Positions 38,900 through 51,408 of a DNA stretch of 64,000 nt are shown piece by piece (position 1 is the first letter of the stretch; each line of letters begins with the position of its first letter). Made by a program: the position numbers and the translations under genes. Location: NCBI GenBank assembly GCA_030549175.1, contig JAUKUA010000008.1, forward strand, positions 310,001-374,000, written 5' to 3'. Source of the stretch: Lasiosphaeris hirsuta (lineage: Eukaryota; Ascomycota; Sordariomycetes; Sordariales; Lasiosphaeriaceae). The notes beneath the pieces were generated by a model. It did not search any database. It had not been told where the DNA came from and was given only the letters and a program-made list of their open reading frames with translations.

Positions 38900-41800
38900 T
38901 TGACGTAGAAGTCCTAAAGTTTCTAAATGTCAAAGAAGTACTTATATAGTTCCTAAGTCTAATCTTTTTTCTTGGGATATCTATCCTATTTAACGAGATA
39001 CTTTATTACCTTCTTTTTAATACGGGAGTTTATAACTTCTTTTACTACGAATTTCTTAGGATAGACATCTCCTACTTACTCTAAGACCTAAATAAGGTTA
39101 GGGATCGGCTAAGAGCTAGTTCGGAAAGGCTTAATGAGGGAGATGTGAAAGGTAGAATAAATTTTCTAACGTTTCGAAAGTTCAAGTTTCATAGCCGTGG
39201 GAGATACTACCTTAGAGATTTTAAACAGGCCGAGTAACTTTTTTTCTAACTTCTTTAATAGCCTTTTGGTTTTAATGTTCTTAGTGTCTAATATTACTAA
39301 TTACTTCTTAGTAAAGGAGGGTATTTTTATTTACTTCCTATTTATGTACTTCTTTATCTGTTCCTAAGATTCTTTAAGAGTTTTGTAGAGGTTCTCGTAG
39401 ACCGTTATCATCTAATATACTATGATTTCGTTATATAGATTACGTGTAAATTCGTTAGGTAGATTGTTTATAGCTGGGTAATATCTGTAGTTTACATAGA
39501 AAGGAGAGTTATTAGTAAAAGTCGATCTAATGTTATTCCATGTAAATTCGGCTATAGGTAATAGAGTGTCTTAATTACTTATCTCATAGTTAATAAAGGT
39601 TCTAAGGTAAGCTTCAATATATTAATTAAGACGTTTAGTCTAGCTATCTATTTTAGGGTAGAACGAGGTTAATATCCTTAGTTTGACTTTGACATGTTTA
39701 AGGAAGTTATACCAAAGACTTATGTTAAACTGTAAATTCCGATCAGAGATAATATCAGTAGATATACCGTGATATTTTTAACATTTATAAGTAAAAAGAA
39801 AGATTAAGTCTTTTATTTTCTTAGCGTTGTCTTTTAAAGGGATAAAGTATGTTATTTTAATAAAGATATTAATAATGACTTAGATAAAATTATATTCGTT
39901 AAAGAAAGAAAGGTCTGTTATGAAGTTTATTAAAATAAGTCTCTAAGAAAAGTATTTCATTTAATAAGGTAAAGTAGTTTAAAAGGAAGGTAGTATCTTA
40001 ACTTATTACTTTAATACTTATGATAGGAGCATATAAACTTAATAATATCTTTTTTAAGGTTTCGTTAAAACATATACCGTCTAATAAGTTTAATAGTCTT
40101 ATCTATACCTATGTAGCCTATTACTTTGGTGTTGTGTTCGGAGTAGATAATTTAGATCTTAAGTTTCTTATTATCAGAGATTTAAATACGATTCTTTACG
40201 AATAAGATTCTATCTTTGTTAGTTACGTCTTTTCTAAGGAAAACTAAAGCCTTTTAATATATTTTATCTATAGGAGTAGTAACTTTGATTTACTTAAAGA
40301 ATTCTTTGTTTTATTTTAGTATTAGAATATTATAAAGACGTGTTTTTGAGAGTATAAACGTAAGAACTTTAGAGTATAAAAAGTATTCCTTGTTTAAAAT
40401 AGAGGTTATTAGTTAGTTTTTATCTTCCCTTTCTAGAAGGTATTCTTTATACTATGAGAGAGTATCTACCTTAGCGTTTTGTGTGCCGGGATGGAAATTA
40501 ATGACGAAATCGAAGGTAGCGAGCTACTAAGCCTAGTAGGCTTGGCGGCGGTTAAGGACTTTCACGGTTTAGAAATATTTTAAATTACGATAGTATGAGA
40601 AGACTTTAATATAGTACTTAGTCCCTTCTAGGTAATATCTCTAGTACTAAAATAAATTAATTATTATAAGGAGTTTCTTATTATAGATCTTATAGTTAAT
40701 TTCTGTAGAGATAAGTTTTCTAAAGTAAAAGGTTATAAGATAGATCTTATCGTTATCTTACTTTTATAATATAATTAAGCTAAGTATATAATCAAAAGTA
40801 TCTGGTTTAATTATAGGTAGTTTATTAAGGTCAAAATAAACTAAGATAGGGACTTTCGTAAAGGCTGTCTTTAATACTTAGAATGTTATATTTATTTGAT
40901 TAGTCTACTTTTAGGTTTTTTAAGTAAGGTTTATAGAATTAGTAAGTAGCTTAGTAATATATAAATAGCCCTTGATATAGTACCTATAAAAGTTCGTAAA
41001 TTTATTAAATTACTAAACTTCTTTTATTAACATAGGTTGTTTCTATAAGAAAATATTTTCTACCTTATCTTTTGATATTGTAATATCTTTAGTATTGATA
41101 ATGTAACTTAGGTATTTAAGTTCCTTAGTATCTTATATGTACTTTGAAAGATTAATTATAAGGTTATGTTTTTAAAGCCATTTAAGTACTTCTACCATAA
41201 TCTTATTATATTATTTCTTTAAGTTGGTATAGATAAGAAGGTCGTCGATATAAGATAAGAGGCCTTAGTCGATAAGGTCTCGAAAGATATAATTTATTAT
41301 ATCTTAGAAGGTAGTAAGAATATTAGTAAGGCTAAAAGATATTATGTTAAATTTAAAGAGGCCATAATAAGTTCGAAACGTTATTTTCTACTCGTAGCCT
41401 TTCTTTATCCGAATTAAGTTAAAACCCGACTTTAGATTTATCTTTATAAAGATAATAAATCTAGTAAAAATATCTTAAAGTTTAGTGATTAGAGGTAACA
41501 GGTAATAGTTTTTAATAGTTTACTTATTAATTCTTTAATAGTCAACTATAAGATAGAGGTTTTTTAGATCTCTAGTAGCTACCTTTTTTCATAGATACTT
41601 TCTTATCTATAAAGAAGATAAGTAAAGAGTAAGATGATTTTAATTTCTATATCTTACCTTCCGAAAGTATTTAGTTTAGCTATTTATAAAAGATCTTCTT
41701 TTCTAGGTATGACATAAGATAGATAGGTTCCTATAGAAGTTTCTTATCTCTTATTATGTTAATTACATAGTCCCATAGCTAGTAGTCTAGAAGCTGTTAG

Positions 41801-42300
41801 GCCACTTTAAGAGATACTAAAGGTATAAAGGTCTTAAATTTTTCGGAGATTTTTAAGATGTAAGACGTTATGATACTAGCGATAAAGCTTCTTTTTCTAA
41901 AGATTATAAAGGAGGTAAAATTCTAGCGATAGTAGTTAGATTCGAAGGTTACTTTCGAGATATCATAATCCCATAGATAGTCCAGCTAGTACTATTATAA
42001 CTACTAATAAGGTAAAAGGACATCGTATTTAATATCGAAGGGTGAGATTTCGAACGTGATATGAAAGAAGTATTTTATTTAGTATTATAAAACGATTTCC
42101 TTAGTATAAGTCTTTCCGGAATCGAGGTTAATTACAGTATTAAAAGCTTCTAAAGGTTTTAATATCGTTCTGACTATATGAGAGATATTTCATTTTTTAA
42201 CGAGGTCTTCACTTATAACCAGGCCAAAGGCTCCGGGGTTAAGGAATACTTAGACAGGGATTTCCGTAGCTCCATAGTAGACGATAATTATAAGAACAAT
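38900..42300 (-). pseudogene. pol relic of family B copy IV
   Basis: Minus-strand relic of protease, reverse transcriptase, RNase H, integrase and chromodomain. The catalytic YIDD is kept in this copy (41252-41241) while copy II has YIND. The chromodomain at the 3' end keeps VVKEVINSRIKKKVIKYLVK with the next Trp changed to a stop, and its second aromatic position (D*T*EL) is also lost. Interruptions are mostly TAG/TAA at Trp and Gln codons. It belongs to the chromovirus branch of Ty3/Gypsy. Confidence 0.8.
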
Positions 42301-42599
42301 CTTACGAACGTTATAATACGGCTTGTGGTTTCGTTTAGCCTTCTTATAAGAGGGCCTCTCTTAGGTCTCGGCTTCATCCTGTTGTTCGGGAGAGGTTTCC
42401 TCGAGTGGGGAGGTAAAACGGATACGCTTTATAGAACTTACGGCGATTCGAAGTACGGTTCTAGATTCCGCGAAGTTTTAGGTACCAGTCAAAAATCTGA
42501 TATGTCTTTACTATCGGAAAGTTCGATTACACGGGAAAAAAGCTTAAGGTAATTTACTTCTGTTATAAAAGAAATCTTAGCTTTTTTAACGGGCTGGGA

Positions 42600-44900
42600 T
42601 TTTATTTCTTCGGTATCCTCGTCATTAGCTTGTCTTCTATGTTTAGGCTTGACTCCGGAGATTTTTCCGGGAGGCTTTGGGATTTCTTTACCTCCTTCGG
42701 TTTTCTTACTATAACACTTAAAAGTATTATAGCCTTACCTTTTATAACGGTAATATCTCTTACTTATCTTATGTTTGTTAATGTCGGCTTACTCTATTTT
42801 TACAATAGCCTCTTTATAAGAGTTCTAGTACTTTAGACGGATAGGTACCGGCGTCTTATCTTTACGATCTTATCGTTTCTACTTAGGGCCCTTCTTAACC
42901 CTTTTTACGGATACTAAATCGGTATAGGAGCTAGAGATATTAGTATCTTTCTTATTATTATCCTTCTTTAAACGTTCCTTATTATTTAAAGTAAACTTTT
43001 CTTTTCCTGATTTGGCCTTCTAGATAATTTTACGATTCTTTATTCGATTTTTATAAATTAATCCGGCCGTGATGACTACTTTTAAGAAGTCGGCGTCTTC
43101 GGTAAGGAGATGTCTTATACGTAAGTAGATCATGTCTATCACGGCTTTGGAAATCGTAGTCGTGACTAGTAACTATAGGGCTTAGCTATTAAGGTCGATA
43201 GTATAATTAAGTTCTTAAAATTCAATTATATACTCATTTATATCCTTATTGTACGTTAATATCTTTATAGACTCGTAGTCCTTAGCTCTGTATGTAGGAT
43301 TACGAAAACGTTTAACGATAGTAGTAATATAATTGTTCTAGTAATTTACTAAGCTAAGCTTTTCGATCTATGAACCTCTCTTCTAATACCATTTAAGGGT
43401 AATATCCTTTGTTAAAGTACCGACAAAGCCGATTTTAACTCTATCATCGAGGAAGCTTCGTTTATAGATATTAAAATACTCCTTAATAAAATATTACTAG
43501 GTTTTAAAATGTCCCTTATCCTTTCTGTTATATTTTTTAGGTTTCGCCATAGTTACGGCGGTACCTTGTCCTCGGGAATTACGAATTATAACGGTATGTT
43601 TATATATTATCGTCTGATTTATACGGATAAGGTCGAGAAAGATTACCATAGGGTTAAGCGGAGGTTATGATGATAGGCTCTAAGAACTTGGACCTAGGGG
43701 CCCTGGGAGTTCCGGGGGCCTTAGTAAGCCTCCTAGTAGTCCTAGTGGACTAAGAGGTTTAGGGGACTCTCCTAAGGGACCCGGAGGTCCGTCAGGGGGT
43801 CTAGAAGATAGATTACCTACTAGTAAAGGACTTTTATTATTGTTACTAGAGCCGTAGCTACTTGGGGGCGGTAGTAAGGTAGCGGCCCTTAAGCGACTAC
43901 TAAAAGGTAGGTTATCTCCTTCTGATCTTTTACTCCTTATCTTAACATTAGAGTTCCATATACTATTAAGCTGTCTCTAGGTTTTAGACAAGGTCTCTCG
44001 GGTCACTCTTCGTTAGAGGTTACGATTAGAAAGAAGGTCTTTATTATTATCGAAGTACCGAGTCGAGGTTGATTTCTTTAATAGTTATAACGTCTATCGG
44101 GAAGGTTCGACAGAAGGTAACTTTTATAAATAGATCATAGCTCTTTAGATGATCCTATCTATATTATGGGGTCTTACCATGTTAGTTCGAGTCGTAAGTA
44201 TTTCTTCGACTAGGTTCTTCGAGTAGGCCTTAAGTTAATCGAACACTTCTTATTCCTTCGGAATTCGTAATACTCCTAGCTGATAAAGAGCCATAAGTAT
44301 GTTAAATTGTCCCTATGCTAAAGTAAACCAGTGTTAGATATCAACGTTATGATAGTCTTAGCGGGCTTGTTTTTCTTCTTAAATCCAGAGGAGTTTCTTA
44401 ACCCGGACAAACTTACTAATTTATTCCTATACTTACTATTCCGTCTGTCGTACTTACTACTCTGTTTACTTTTTTTACCTAAGCATATTCTTACGGAGGG
44501 CTTCGGTTTGAGCGACGACGATAGAGAGGAATTTTTGACGTTACACGTCTTAGGTAGTAAAACGAGAAAGTTTCTCGTTGACTTAAATACCAAAGGACAC
44601 ATACGAAACTTCAAGTTCTTGTCGGGTAGCTTTAAGGACATACTAGTTATTTTAGACGTGTTAAACTATGTTTTTATAGTCTGAGAGTAATATCGAGAAC
44701 GTCGAAGTAAGAGAGTCGAGTCTTTTCTTATCGAGAGTCGTAAAGGTTACGAAGAGGTAAAGCTCTTAGTAAGCTTAGGCTACTTGTTAGTAGAGGTCTA
44801 TAAACTATTACGGTGGTTTAGTGATAGATAGGGAGCTTGAAGGGATCGTTAGGAATTTTTAGATAGCTGTTATAATCATCTCGGGAGGTTTTTAAATCAT
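42600..44900 (-). pseudogene. gag relic of family B copy IV
   Basis: The N-terminal half, read on the minus strand at about 43,850-43,680, is very Pro/Gly-rich (PPDGPPGPLGESPKPLSPLG). Near 42,750 a zinc-knuckle remnant reads RYYRYKR*GYNTFKCYSKK, consistent with a CX2CX4HX4C knuckle whose Cys/His codons were altered by transitions. The following stretch is Lys-rich. This fits the nucleocapsid part of a Ty3/Gypsy gag. Confidence 0.65.
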
Positions 44901-45031
44901 GAGATCGGTACTAGGAGTAGGCTCGATTACCTTTCTTATAACAGCTACATATGATATCTTATGAATTAGAAGGGACGTTATTATAAATGATTAAAAGATT
45001 TTAAGTTTGATAAACGAGAAGAAAGATTATT

Positions 45032-46374
45032 TGTGATATAGGCTAGCCACTGGAGGTCTAGGGTATGATAATCATAAGGTGAGATATCAAGTGAGGAATT
45101 AAACTATAGAGTTATAACCTTAGTATAACTTTAACCGGACAGCTGACTATCCCGGTAATAGTATTAGTCTGATTTAGAGCTTTCAAGCCTTCTAACTCAA
45201 AGAGATAATCCTTACAAGGCTACGTATGACTCGATGGTTAAGTATCTTAATACAAGATTAGATTTAGAGCTTTGGCACAGTAGTTAAGGGGGTTGATCGT
45301 CGTAGCCTAAAGTAATAATATGTACCGTGGGAAGAGGAAGGTTCAGGGAGATGGAACGATGTAACAGAAGATAACATACGATACTTCGTAGTTATAAGTT
45401 AGGAGAAACAGAAGGGTTCACAAGGTTATATTACCCCTCAGCTTTACTAAAGTTCAACTAATAATCTTTCTAAGTTGTTCTAAGAGAACTAAGGAACTTC
45501 TTCCTCTCGAGAATCCGTCGTAAGGTACCAGCCCTACTTATGGAAAGCTATGTATAAGATATATAAATACCGAGATACCTAAAGGATCTTCCTAGCCGCC
45601 CGTCGGTCCCGAGTTTCCTATCTAACCGCCCGTCTCTTACGTCCTACAAATTAATAGCTATAAGCTAAGTGAAGCCGGCCTATCATATGTTAGTCCACGG
45701 CCGGTATTAGTACTTATCTATACAGCTCAAGTAGCATGGTATCCATTATTACAGGTATTCCTTTATGTCCTTGGTACTTACGTTAGCCACAGCGCTGTTA
45801 AGTCGATACTATATCGGCTGTCACAACAATAGTTCCCTTCGTGACTCATACGCGGGGGTCACGGCTACTTGTCACCACTGAAGCTAGACTCCGGAGAACG
45901 TCGGGTTCTAGGTCTTCTAAAGGAATGCCAACAATAGCGGGGAGGTCCCTAATTCGAAAGACTAACTGTAGGATCCTAGTTGTTATATAGGCCCTGATTG
46001 TGATACTAAGGTTGAGTAGCTCGTCTATGACAAATTTAAAGTCTGGTGACGTTACCTAGCGTGGGCGAGGTCCACTGTGTAGCTACTCTGGCTTGTAGAT
46101 AGTTCGAGGTATCCCGTTGTGACCCGTTGTCGTGCCTAAGGATCCGTTGACCAGTGTACGAGCCGAATAAGCCACTGATTACACGATGGAGTATGTCCCG
46201 AGGTTAAGCCACGTTATGGTAACCTTCTTGGTACTAGCTCTACATTGACAGGTTTAATGCTTCTGTTGTTATAGGTCTATGATGTTGTGTAGGTATGTAG
46301 TATGTGCCGGTGGTGTGGCTCGGTCAAGGAGGTCAGTGACCCTATTGACCTTAGGTGAGCTTACCAGTGTGACA
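45032..46374 (-). repeat. Family B LTR (5' LTR of copy IV)
   Basis: 1,343 bases, TGTGATATAGG to AGTGTGACA, followed by tcggc. It is the same length as its partner. The last 550 bases are only lightly RIP-mutated. Confidence 0.88.
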
Positions 46375-46379
46375 TCGGC

Positions 46380-46893
46380 TAAGAGCCAGTTCAGAAAGGT
46401 TTAATAAGGAAGACGTGGAAGGTAGGACAAATCTTCTAACACTTAGGGAGTTTAAGTTTTATCGTTGTCAGAGATACTACCTTAATAATCTTAAAGGGAC
46501 TAAGTAACTTCTTATCTAACTTCTTTAATAGTTTTTTAGTCTCAATGTTTCTAACGTTAAGTATCATAAGTTACTCTTCTTCGAGGGTAAGTACTTCTAT
46601 TCGCTTCCGATCTATATACTTCTTTATCCGTTCTCGAGATTCCTTAAGTGTTTCGTTGAGGTACTTATAGACCGCCGTTATCTAAATATATCATAATCTT
46701 ATTATATAAGTTATATATAAACTTGTCTAATAGATTGTTTATGGCCGGATGATATCTAAAGTTAGTATAGAAGGGAAAACTACTAGTAGAAGTTAATTTA
46801 ACGTTATTCTATGTAAATTCGGCTATAAGTAACAGAGTATCTTAATTGTTTATCTCGTAGTTAACAAAAGCTTTAAGATAAGCCTCGATATAA
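46380..46893 (-). mobile_element. Family B copy III, internal fragment continuing after copy IV
   Basis: Continues the interrupted sequence of copy III (tcggctaagagccagttcagaaagg), matching 29,050-29,580 and 39,100-39,620. Similarity stops at about 46,893, so copy III lacks the rest of pol, gag and its 5' LTR. Confidence 0.7.
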
Positions 46894-49190
46894 GTAGTAA
46901 TAGATAAACTTATAAAATAAGCTTACTTTCTCTTAATTAAAAATACTATAATTATTAAATAACTTAGTTATTAGGATGAAAGAAATATCATATTAATATA
47001 TCTTTAACTTAATAATATTATTTTAAATAAAGATAAATTAATAATGGTAAACTTTAATAAGAACTCATAATAAAAATAGAAGTAAAGAGTAAACTTTTTA
47101 TTATATATTATCTATAAATAGACGGCTAAATAAAATAACTAAACTACCTACTTGAAACATACTTAAGGACTTATATTAATTTTAAATAAGATAACTAACT
47201 TATAATATAATTATAATTAAAGTAACTAAAGTATTATCTTATCTTATACTTCATAAATAAAAACTAAAACTCTGATATAGACTATTAATAAAGGTACTAT
47301 AAGTAATAGTTTATATAGATAGAATTTAAGAACTAAAATATATATAAGAAAGGATAAAACTTTACTGTAACAAAAATAAAGTTAAAGAACTAACTCCAAA
47401 AGAAAGAGATTATATTTATCTTTTTTTAAGAAATTTATAAATAAAGTAACTTAGTAAGAAGCTTAATTTTAAGTAAGTTAAACTATTTCATATTATTAAA
47501 AAGATAATAACCTTTAATTATAAGTTAAACCTACTTAAGACTATAAGAGTAAGAACGAAAGTTTTTTATATTTCATTTTTTAAACTAATACTTAAAAATG
47601 TTCTATCAGAAAAGAGTTTAGAAATAGAGATAAATAAAGAAAAATAAGATATTAAGAAATTATTAGATTTATAATTTAAAAATAAGAAACTTTATTATCT
47701 AATTAAATAGTTAGATTATAAGCCCGAAGATGATACATAAGAACCTTACTTAATTTAAAATATCTTAAGTTAATTAAAGATTTTTACGGAAAGAACCTTA
47801 ATAAACTTACTTTAAGAAGATGACAAAAAAGAAATATATCTAGTAAGACTTAAACCTACAACCTTTCTAAAAAGAGACCCTAGTAATACTATAATTACCA
47901 AAAGCCTCTATATACCTAAGATACGTTACTACTATACTATAGGTACTAATCATTCAAAAGGCCTAAACTATAACAACCTATAAAGACTTAACACGCCTAG
48001 ACATAAGGTTAAAATAAATAACGAATTTTTATTTTTCTTAATACTATTTAGAATGAATGGGTACTTACTTAGGGTCAGAAAGAAGATTAACAAATGAACT
48101 ATCGTCGGTTAGAAGCTTAAGGTTAAGTTACAAAGTAAGAGAAAATTTAGACGCCGTTTCGGCTACCTTTTCTTAAGCCTTGAGCTTAGCGATATCTCGA
48201 TATTTCTAAGTAAAGGCCGTACGAGCCCTAGTCTCTAAAACGTAATATTGCTTATAAAGACGGAGAAGCCTCGAATTCTTACGGACTAATACGGTAAGAA
48301 CGTCCTTTTCCTTATTATCTAATTTATTTTTTTAGTTAATTAAAGAATCAAAGGTCAACTAACTAATATCTGCAACGTTCCAAGAGGAAGCGTTAAACGA
48401 AGTATAGTTTCTATAACGATAAAGGCTTTTGAGAACCTTATACTTAATTACCTTTTTAATATAACGAGTATAAGAAGATATTAAAGAAATAAAGAGGAAC
48501 GCGTTAGTAGTAAAACAAAGGTAATAAGAGGTATTAGTTTTAAAGTCAGTAAGAGGAGTTTTTCTTTTTTTAAGTATGATGAAAATGAAAAGAGGGAAAA
48601 GCCTAACGGAAATATAAATTAACGAGAGGAGTAGGGTCTGTCTTTACTTAAGAACTTAATTGGCAGATCTTTAAGACAGAAGATCTTAAAAGAGGAGAGT
48701 ATGTATAATGTTCTATTAATCATATAACTCGTTACGTGACCTCGAATGATCTATATGACCCCGGCTTAGATCGAGAAGAATAACTATTATGTCTATACAA
48801 TCTCTATACAAATCAGAGGGAACAACTATGTTTAAACGTACTCTCTTCGATCTATCTATAGATCATATAAAACGAATAAACCACACTTAGGAAAAAGTAC
48901 ATAGACACGTACTAACTAGATTAGTATAAGTACCTAACGTGTTAGACACCTTAGGACGTGAGGATTCCTATTTCTCACATAAGTAATTCATATTCTACTA
49001 TGTTCTAAAGTACGACTACTATAGTGACAGCAATCTGTTTGACAGAGTGTGAAACCCCCCGTCTGAGACGTTTGTCTTCATTACGATTAATCTTCCCTTA
49101 CACTATAATCGACCTAGGCGTTCTACCTTACGATCTGTCATTTAACACTACGTACCCTGGTACCCAGTGCACAGGTTGTAACAAGTTTAT
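46894..49190. other. Unclassified AT-rich RIP-mutated region with one coding relic
   Basis: It does not match family A, B or C by eye. 46,894-47,760 is extremely AT-rich with no readable frame. 48,060-48,560 holds a minus-strand coding relic, listed separately. 48,640-49,220 is less mutated and has no frame; it contains the hairpin gactatc-gttt-gatagtc at about 49,205-49,222. This stretch may be a terminal repeat or UTR of an unidentified transposon. Confidence 0.5.
48060..48510 (-). pseudogene. Unidentified transposon-type coding relic
   Basis: A single minus-strand frame with stops only at former Gln codons. Pieces are YTRYIKKVIKYKVLKSLYRY, SWNVADIS*LTFDSLIN*KN, KNSRLLRLYKQYYVLETRAR and KYRDIAKLKA*EKVAETASK. 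The Arg/Lys/Leu heptad-like part suggests a coiled coil. Similar Trp-x-Ser plus coiled-coil tails are common at the C-terminus of proteins encoded by fungal DNA transposons, but this is from memory and I cannot assign a family. Confidence 0.4.
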
Positions 49191-49223
49191 CCTAATGGCC
49201 TAGACTATCGTTTGATAGTCGGC

Positions 49224-50924
49224 CACAAGAGTAGAAAACGTAGAGGTTAGAGCTTGAAGTCATTTCTTATCTTCTTTAGTATTAACTATAAAGAAGTAAA
49301 GTTTCTTATATCTATTAGCTACTTATAGATAAAGGTCAACGAGCTATTATAATAGTTTAGTAATAACTTTGGAGCTTTAAGCAATGGTAGAAATCTTTTT
49401 AATAGTCATAATTTCTATCTCGGGAAGTTCCCAGATCATAAGGTCAGTACTAGTAGAAGGTTCTAGTACCTTTCTACACAGAGCGGTTAGGTATAATAAG
49501 TATTTATCCGATATCGTGATATTCCAATAGGAGTGAATTATATTAAAAATGATTAAGTAATTAACAAAAGAAAGATTATCTATGACATTGGCTAGCTACT
49601 GAAGGTTTAAGATGTAACAACTATAAGGTGAGATATTAGGTAAGGAATCGAATTATAAAGTTATAACCTTAATTATAACTTTAACTAAACGGCAGGTTAC
49701 TCCAGTAATAATATTAGGCCTCGTTTAGAGCTTTTATACGTTATATATAAGGAGATAAACTTCATAAGGCTTACACGACTCGATAGTTAAGTAATAGATA
49801 TAAGGTCTGACTTAAAGCTATAGAATAAAATAGTAAGGGAGTTAACGGTCATAACCTAAGATAGTAACATATATCGTAGGAAGAGGTAGGTTTAGGGAGA
49901 TAGGATAATACTATAAGAGATAACATACGATACTTCGTAGTTATAAGATAGGAGAAATAGAAGAGTTTACAAGGTTATATTACTTCTTAACTTTACTGAA
50001 GTTCAGTTAATAATCTTTTTAAGTTATTCTAAGAGAACTAGAAAGCTTCTTCCTCTCGAGGATCCGTCGTAGCGTACCTGTTCCTTTTATAAAAGACTAT
50101 GTATAAGATATAAAAATACAAAGATATTTGAAGGATCTGTTCTAGCCACCCGTTGGTTCCAAATCTCCTTTAGCTGCCCGTCTCTCGTGCCCTACAAATC
50201 CGTAGCTATAAGCTAAGTGAAGCCGGCCTATTATATGTCGGCTAACGGTCGGTATTAGTACTTATCTCTATAGCTTAAGTAGCATGGTATCTATCGCTAT
50301 GGGTATTCCTTCACGTCCTTGGTACTTACATTGGCCACAGATCGCTAAGTCCCAAGGCTAGCGTTTGTTATAGCGATGGTTTCCTTCATAACTCACACAC
50401 GGGGGTCACGACCACCTGTCACTACTGAAGCTAAACTCTGGAGAACATCGGGTTTTAGGTCTTCCAAAGGAATGCCAGCGATGGCGGGGAGGTCTATGAT
50501 TCGAAAGACTAACTGTAGGACCTCGGCTAATAATGTAGGCCCTGATTACGATGCTGAGGTTAAGTAGCTCGTCTATGACAATTCTGAAGTCTAGTAACAT
50601 TGCCTAGCACGGGTAATATCCATTGTATGGCTGCTTTGACTTATATGTGGTTCAAAGTATCCCGTCGTGACCCGTGGTCGTGCCTGAAGACCCGTTGACC
50701 TGTGTGCGGGCCGAATAAGCTACTGACCACACGTAGGAGTGTGTCCTGAGGTTAAGCCACGTTGTGGCAACCTCTGTGATGGTTCCTAGCTCTATACTGA
50801 CTCGTAAGGATCTTAACGAGTTGCTGTGGGTCCATGGTATAGTGTGTGTGGTGTGCGCCGGTGGTGTGGCTTGGTCAAGGAGGTTAGTAACCCTGTTGAC
50901 CTAGGTGATCCTACCAGTGTGACA
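49224..50924 (-). mobile_element. Family B copy V, 5' end (leader and LTR)
   Basis: 49,224-49,580 matches the gag-leader side of copy IV (44,730-45,031). The LTR at 49581-50924 (TATGACATTGG to AGTGTGACA, 1,344 bases) follows. The element is cut on its left by unclassified sequence. The inner 600 bases of the LTR (50,300-50,924) are lightly mutated. Confidence 0.75.
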
Positions 50925-51408
50925 TAATATTTACCTTCTCTCTTATAGCTACTTGGACTGTAGGTTACGAAGATTATCACTCTTACTTCATATAAAAGTT
51001 CCAAGTCTAACTAATACTATTGCCAGCTTAGAGTAGACTGTTAAGTTGATTTAAATCATAGCTCTGTAGTTTGGTTATACCTAAGGTAATATATCTTATG
51101 ATTACTCTACCTTAGTCTCTTCAACTAGCCTATGGTATAGATAATATTTTTTCTTCTTTTTACTTTAAACTAATTCATTTTAATAATGACGGCTTTACTT
51201 CTCTCCGGCTTTTATGCCGTAGTATTTTGTAGAAAAGAATCCGAAGTAACTACTGGGACGGAACTTATAAATTAGGAACCTCCCAAAATGACAGTCGTAA
51301 CTATTAAAAAATACCTATTACTTTTCTTTAACAACTTAGGCTATCCCTAATCCGTTAAGATAACTTATAGAAGTATATTAACTAATAGTAAATATCTATT
51401 AAGAACTT
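50925..51408 (+). mobile_element. Family B copy VI fragment, opposite orientation
   Basis: The reverse complement matches the family B LTR outer end and leader. 51,020-51,139 corresponds to the complement of 25,298-25,420. 51,250-51,400 corresponds to the complement of about 25,050-25,180, for example acctcccaaaatgacagtc against the complement of gaccgtcattttggaaggt-type sequence. It is cut at its right end by a family C fragment. Confidence 0.65.

Larger units (their letters stand above)
37481..46374 (-). mobile_element. Family B copy IV, complete chromovirus (8,894 bases)
   Basis: Two 1,343-base LTRs (37481-38823 and 45032-46374) and a perfect target duplication tcggc (37476-37480 and 46375-46379), inserted in copy III. 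The polypurine tract AGGAGGGGGGATAG (minus strand, 38837-38824) touches the 3' LTR. Minus-strand order: Pro-rich gag (about 44,900-42,900), a CCHC-like zinc knuckle near 42,750 (only HNxFKC-type remnants readable), protease region about 42,300, reverse transcriptase with YIDDLLIYT (YIDD codons 41252-41241), integrase about 40,400-39,600, GPF-type motif and chromodomain about 39,200-38,930 (VIKYLVK*IGYPKKKD). It is the best preserved family B copy but still carries stops. Confidence 0.9.

Noticed and set aside
42178..42552. Plus-strand frame of 124 codons in family B copy IV
   Set aside because: It is antisense to the gag-protease part of the element; G-to-A changes on the coding strand removed stops from the complement.
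44331..44684. Plus-strand frame of 117 codons overlapping a minus-strand one
   Set aside because: Both are by-products of AT-rich gag sequence of copy IV; neither has an independent start or domain.
37481..50924. Regularly spaced similar 1.3-kb blocks considered as a satellite array
   Set aside because: They have TG...CA ends, a polypurine tract and 5-base target duplications, so they are LTRs of separate insertions.
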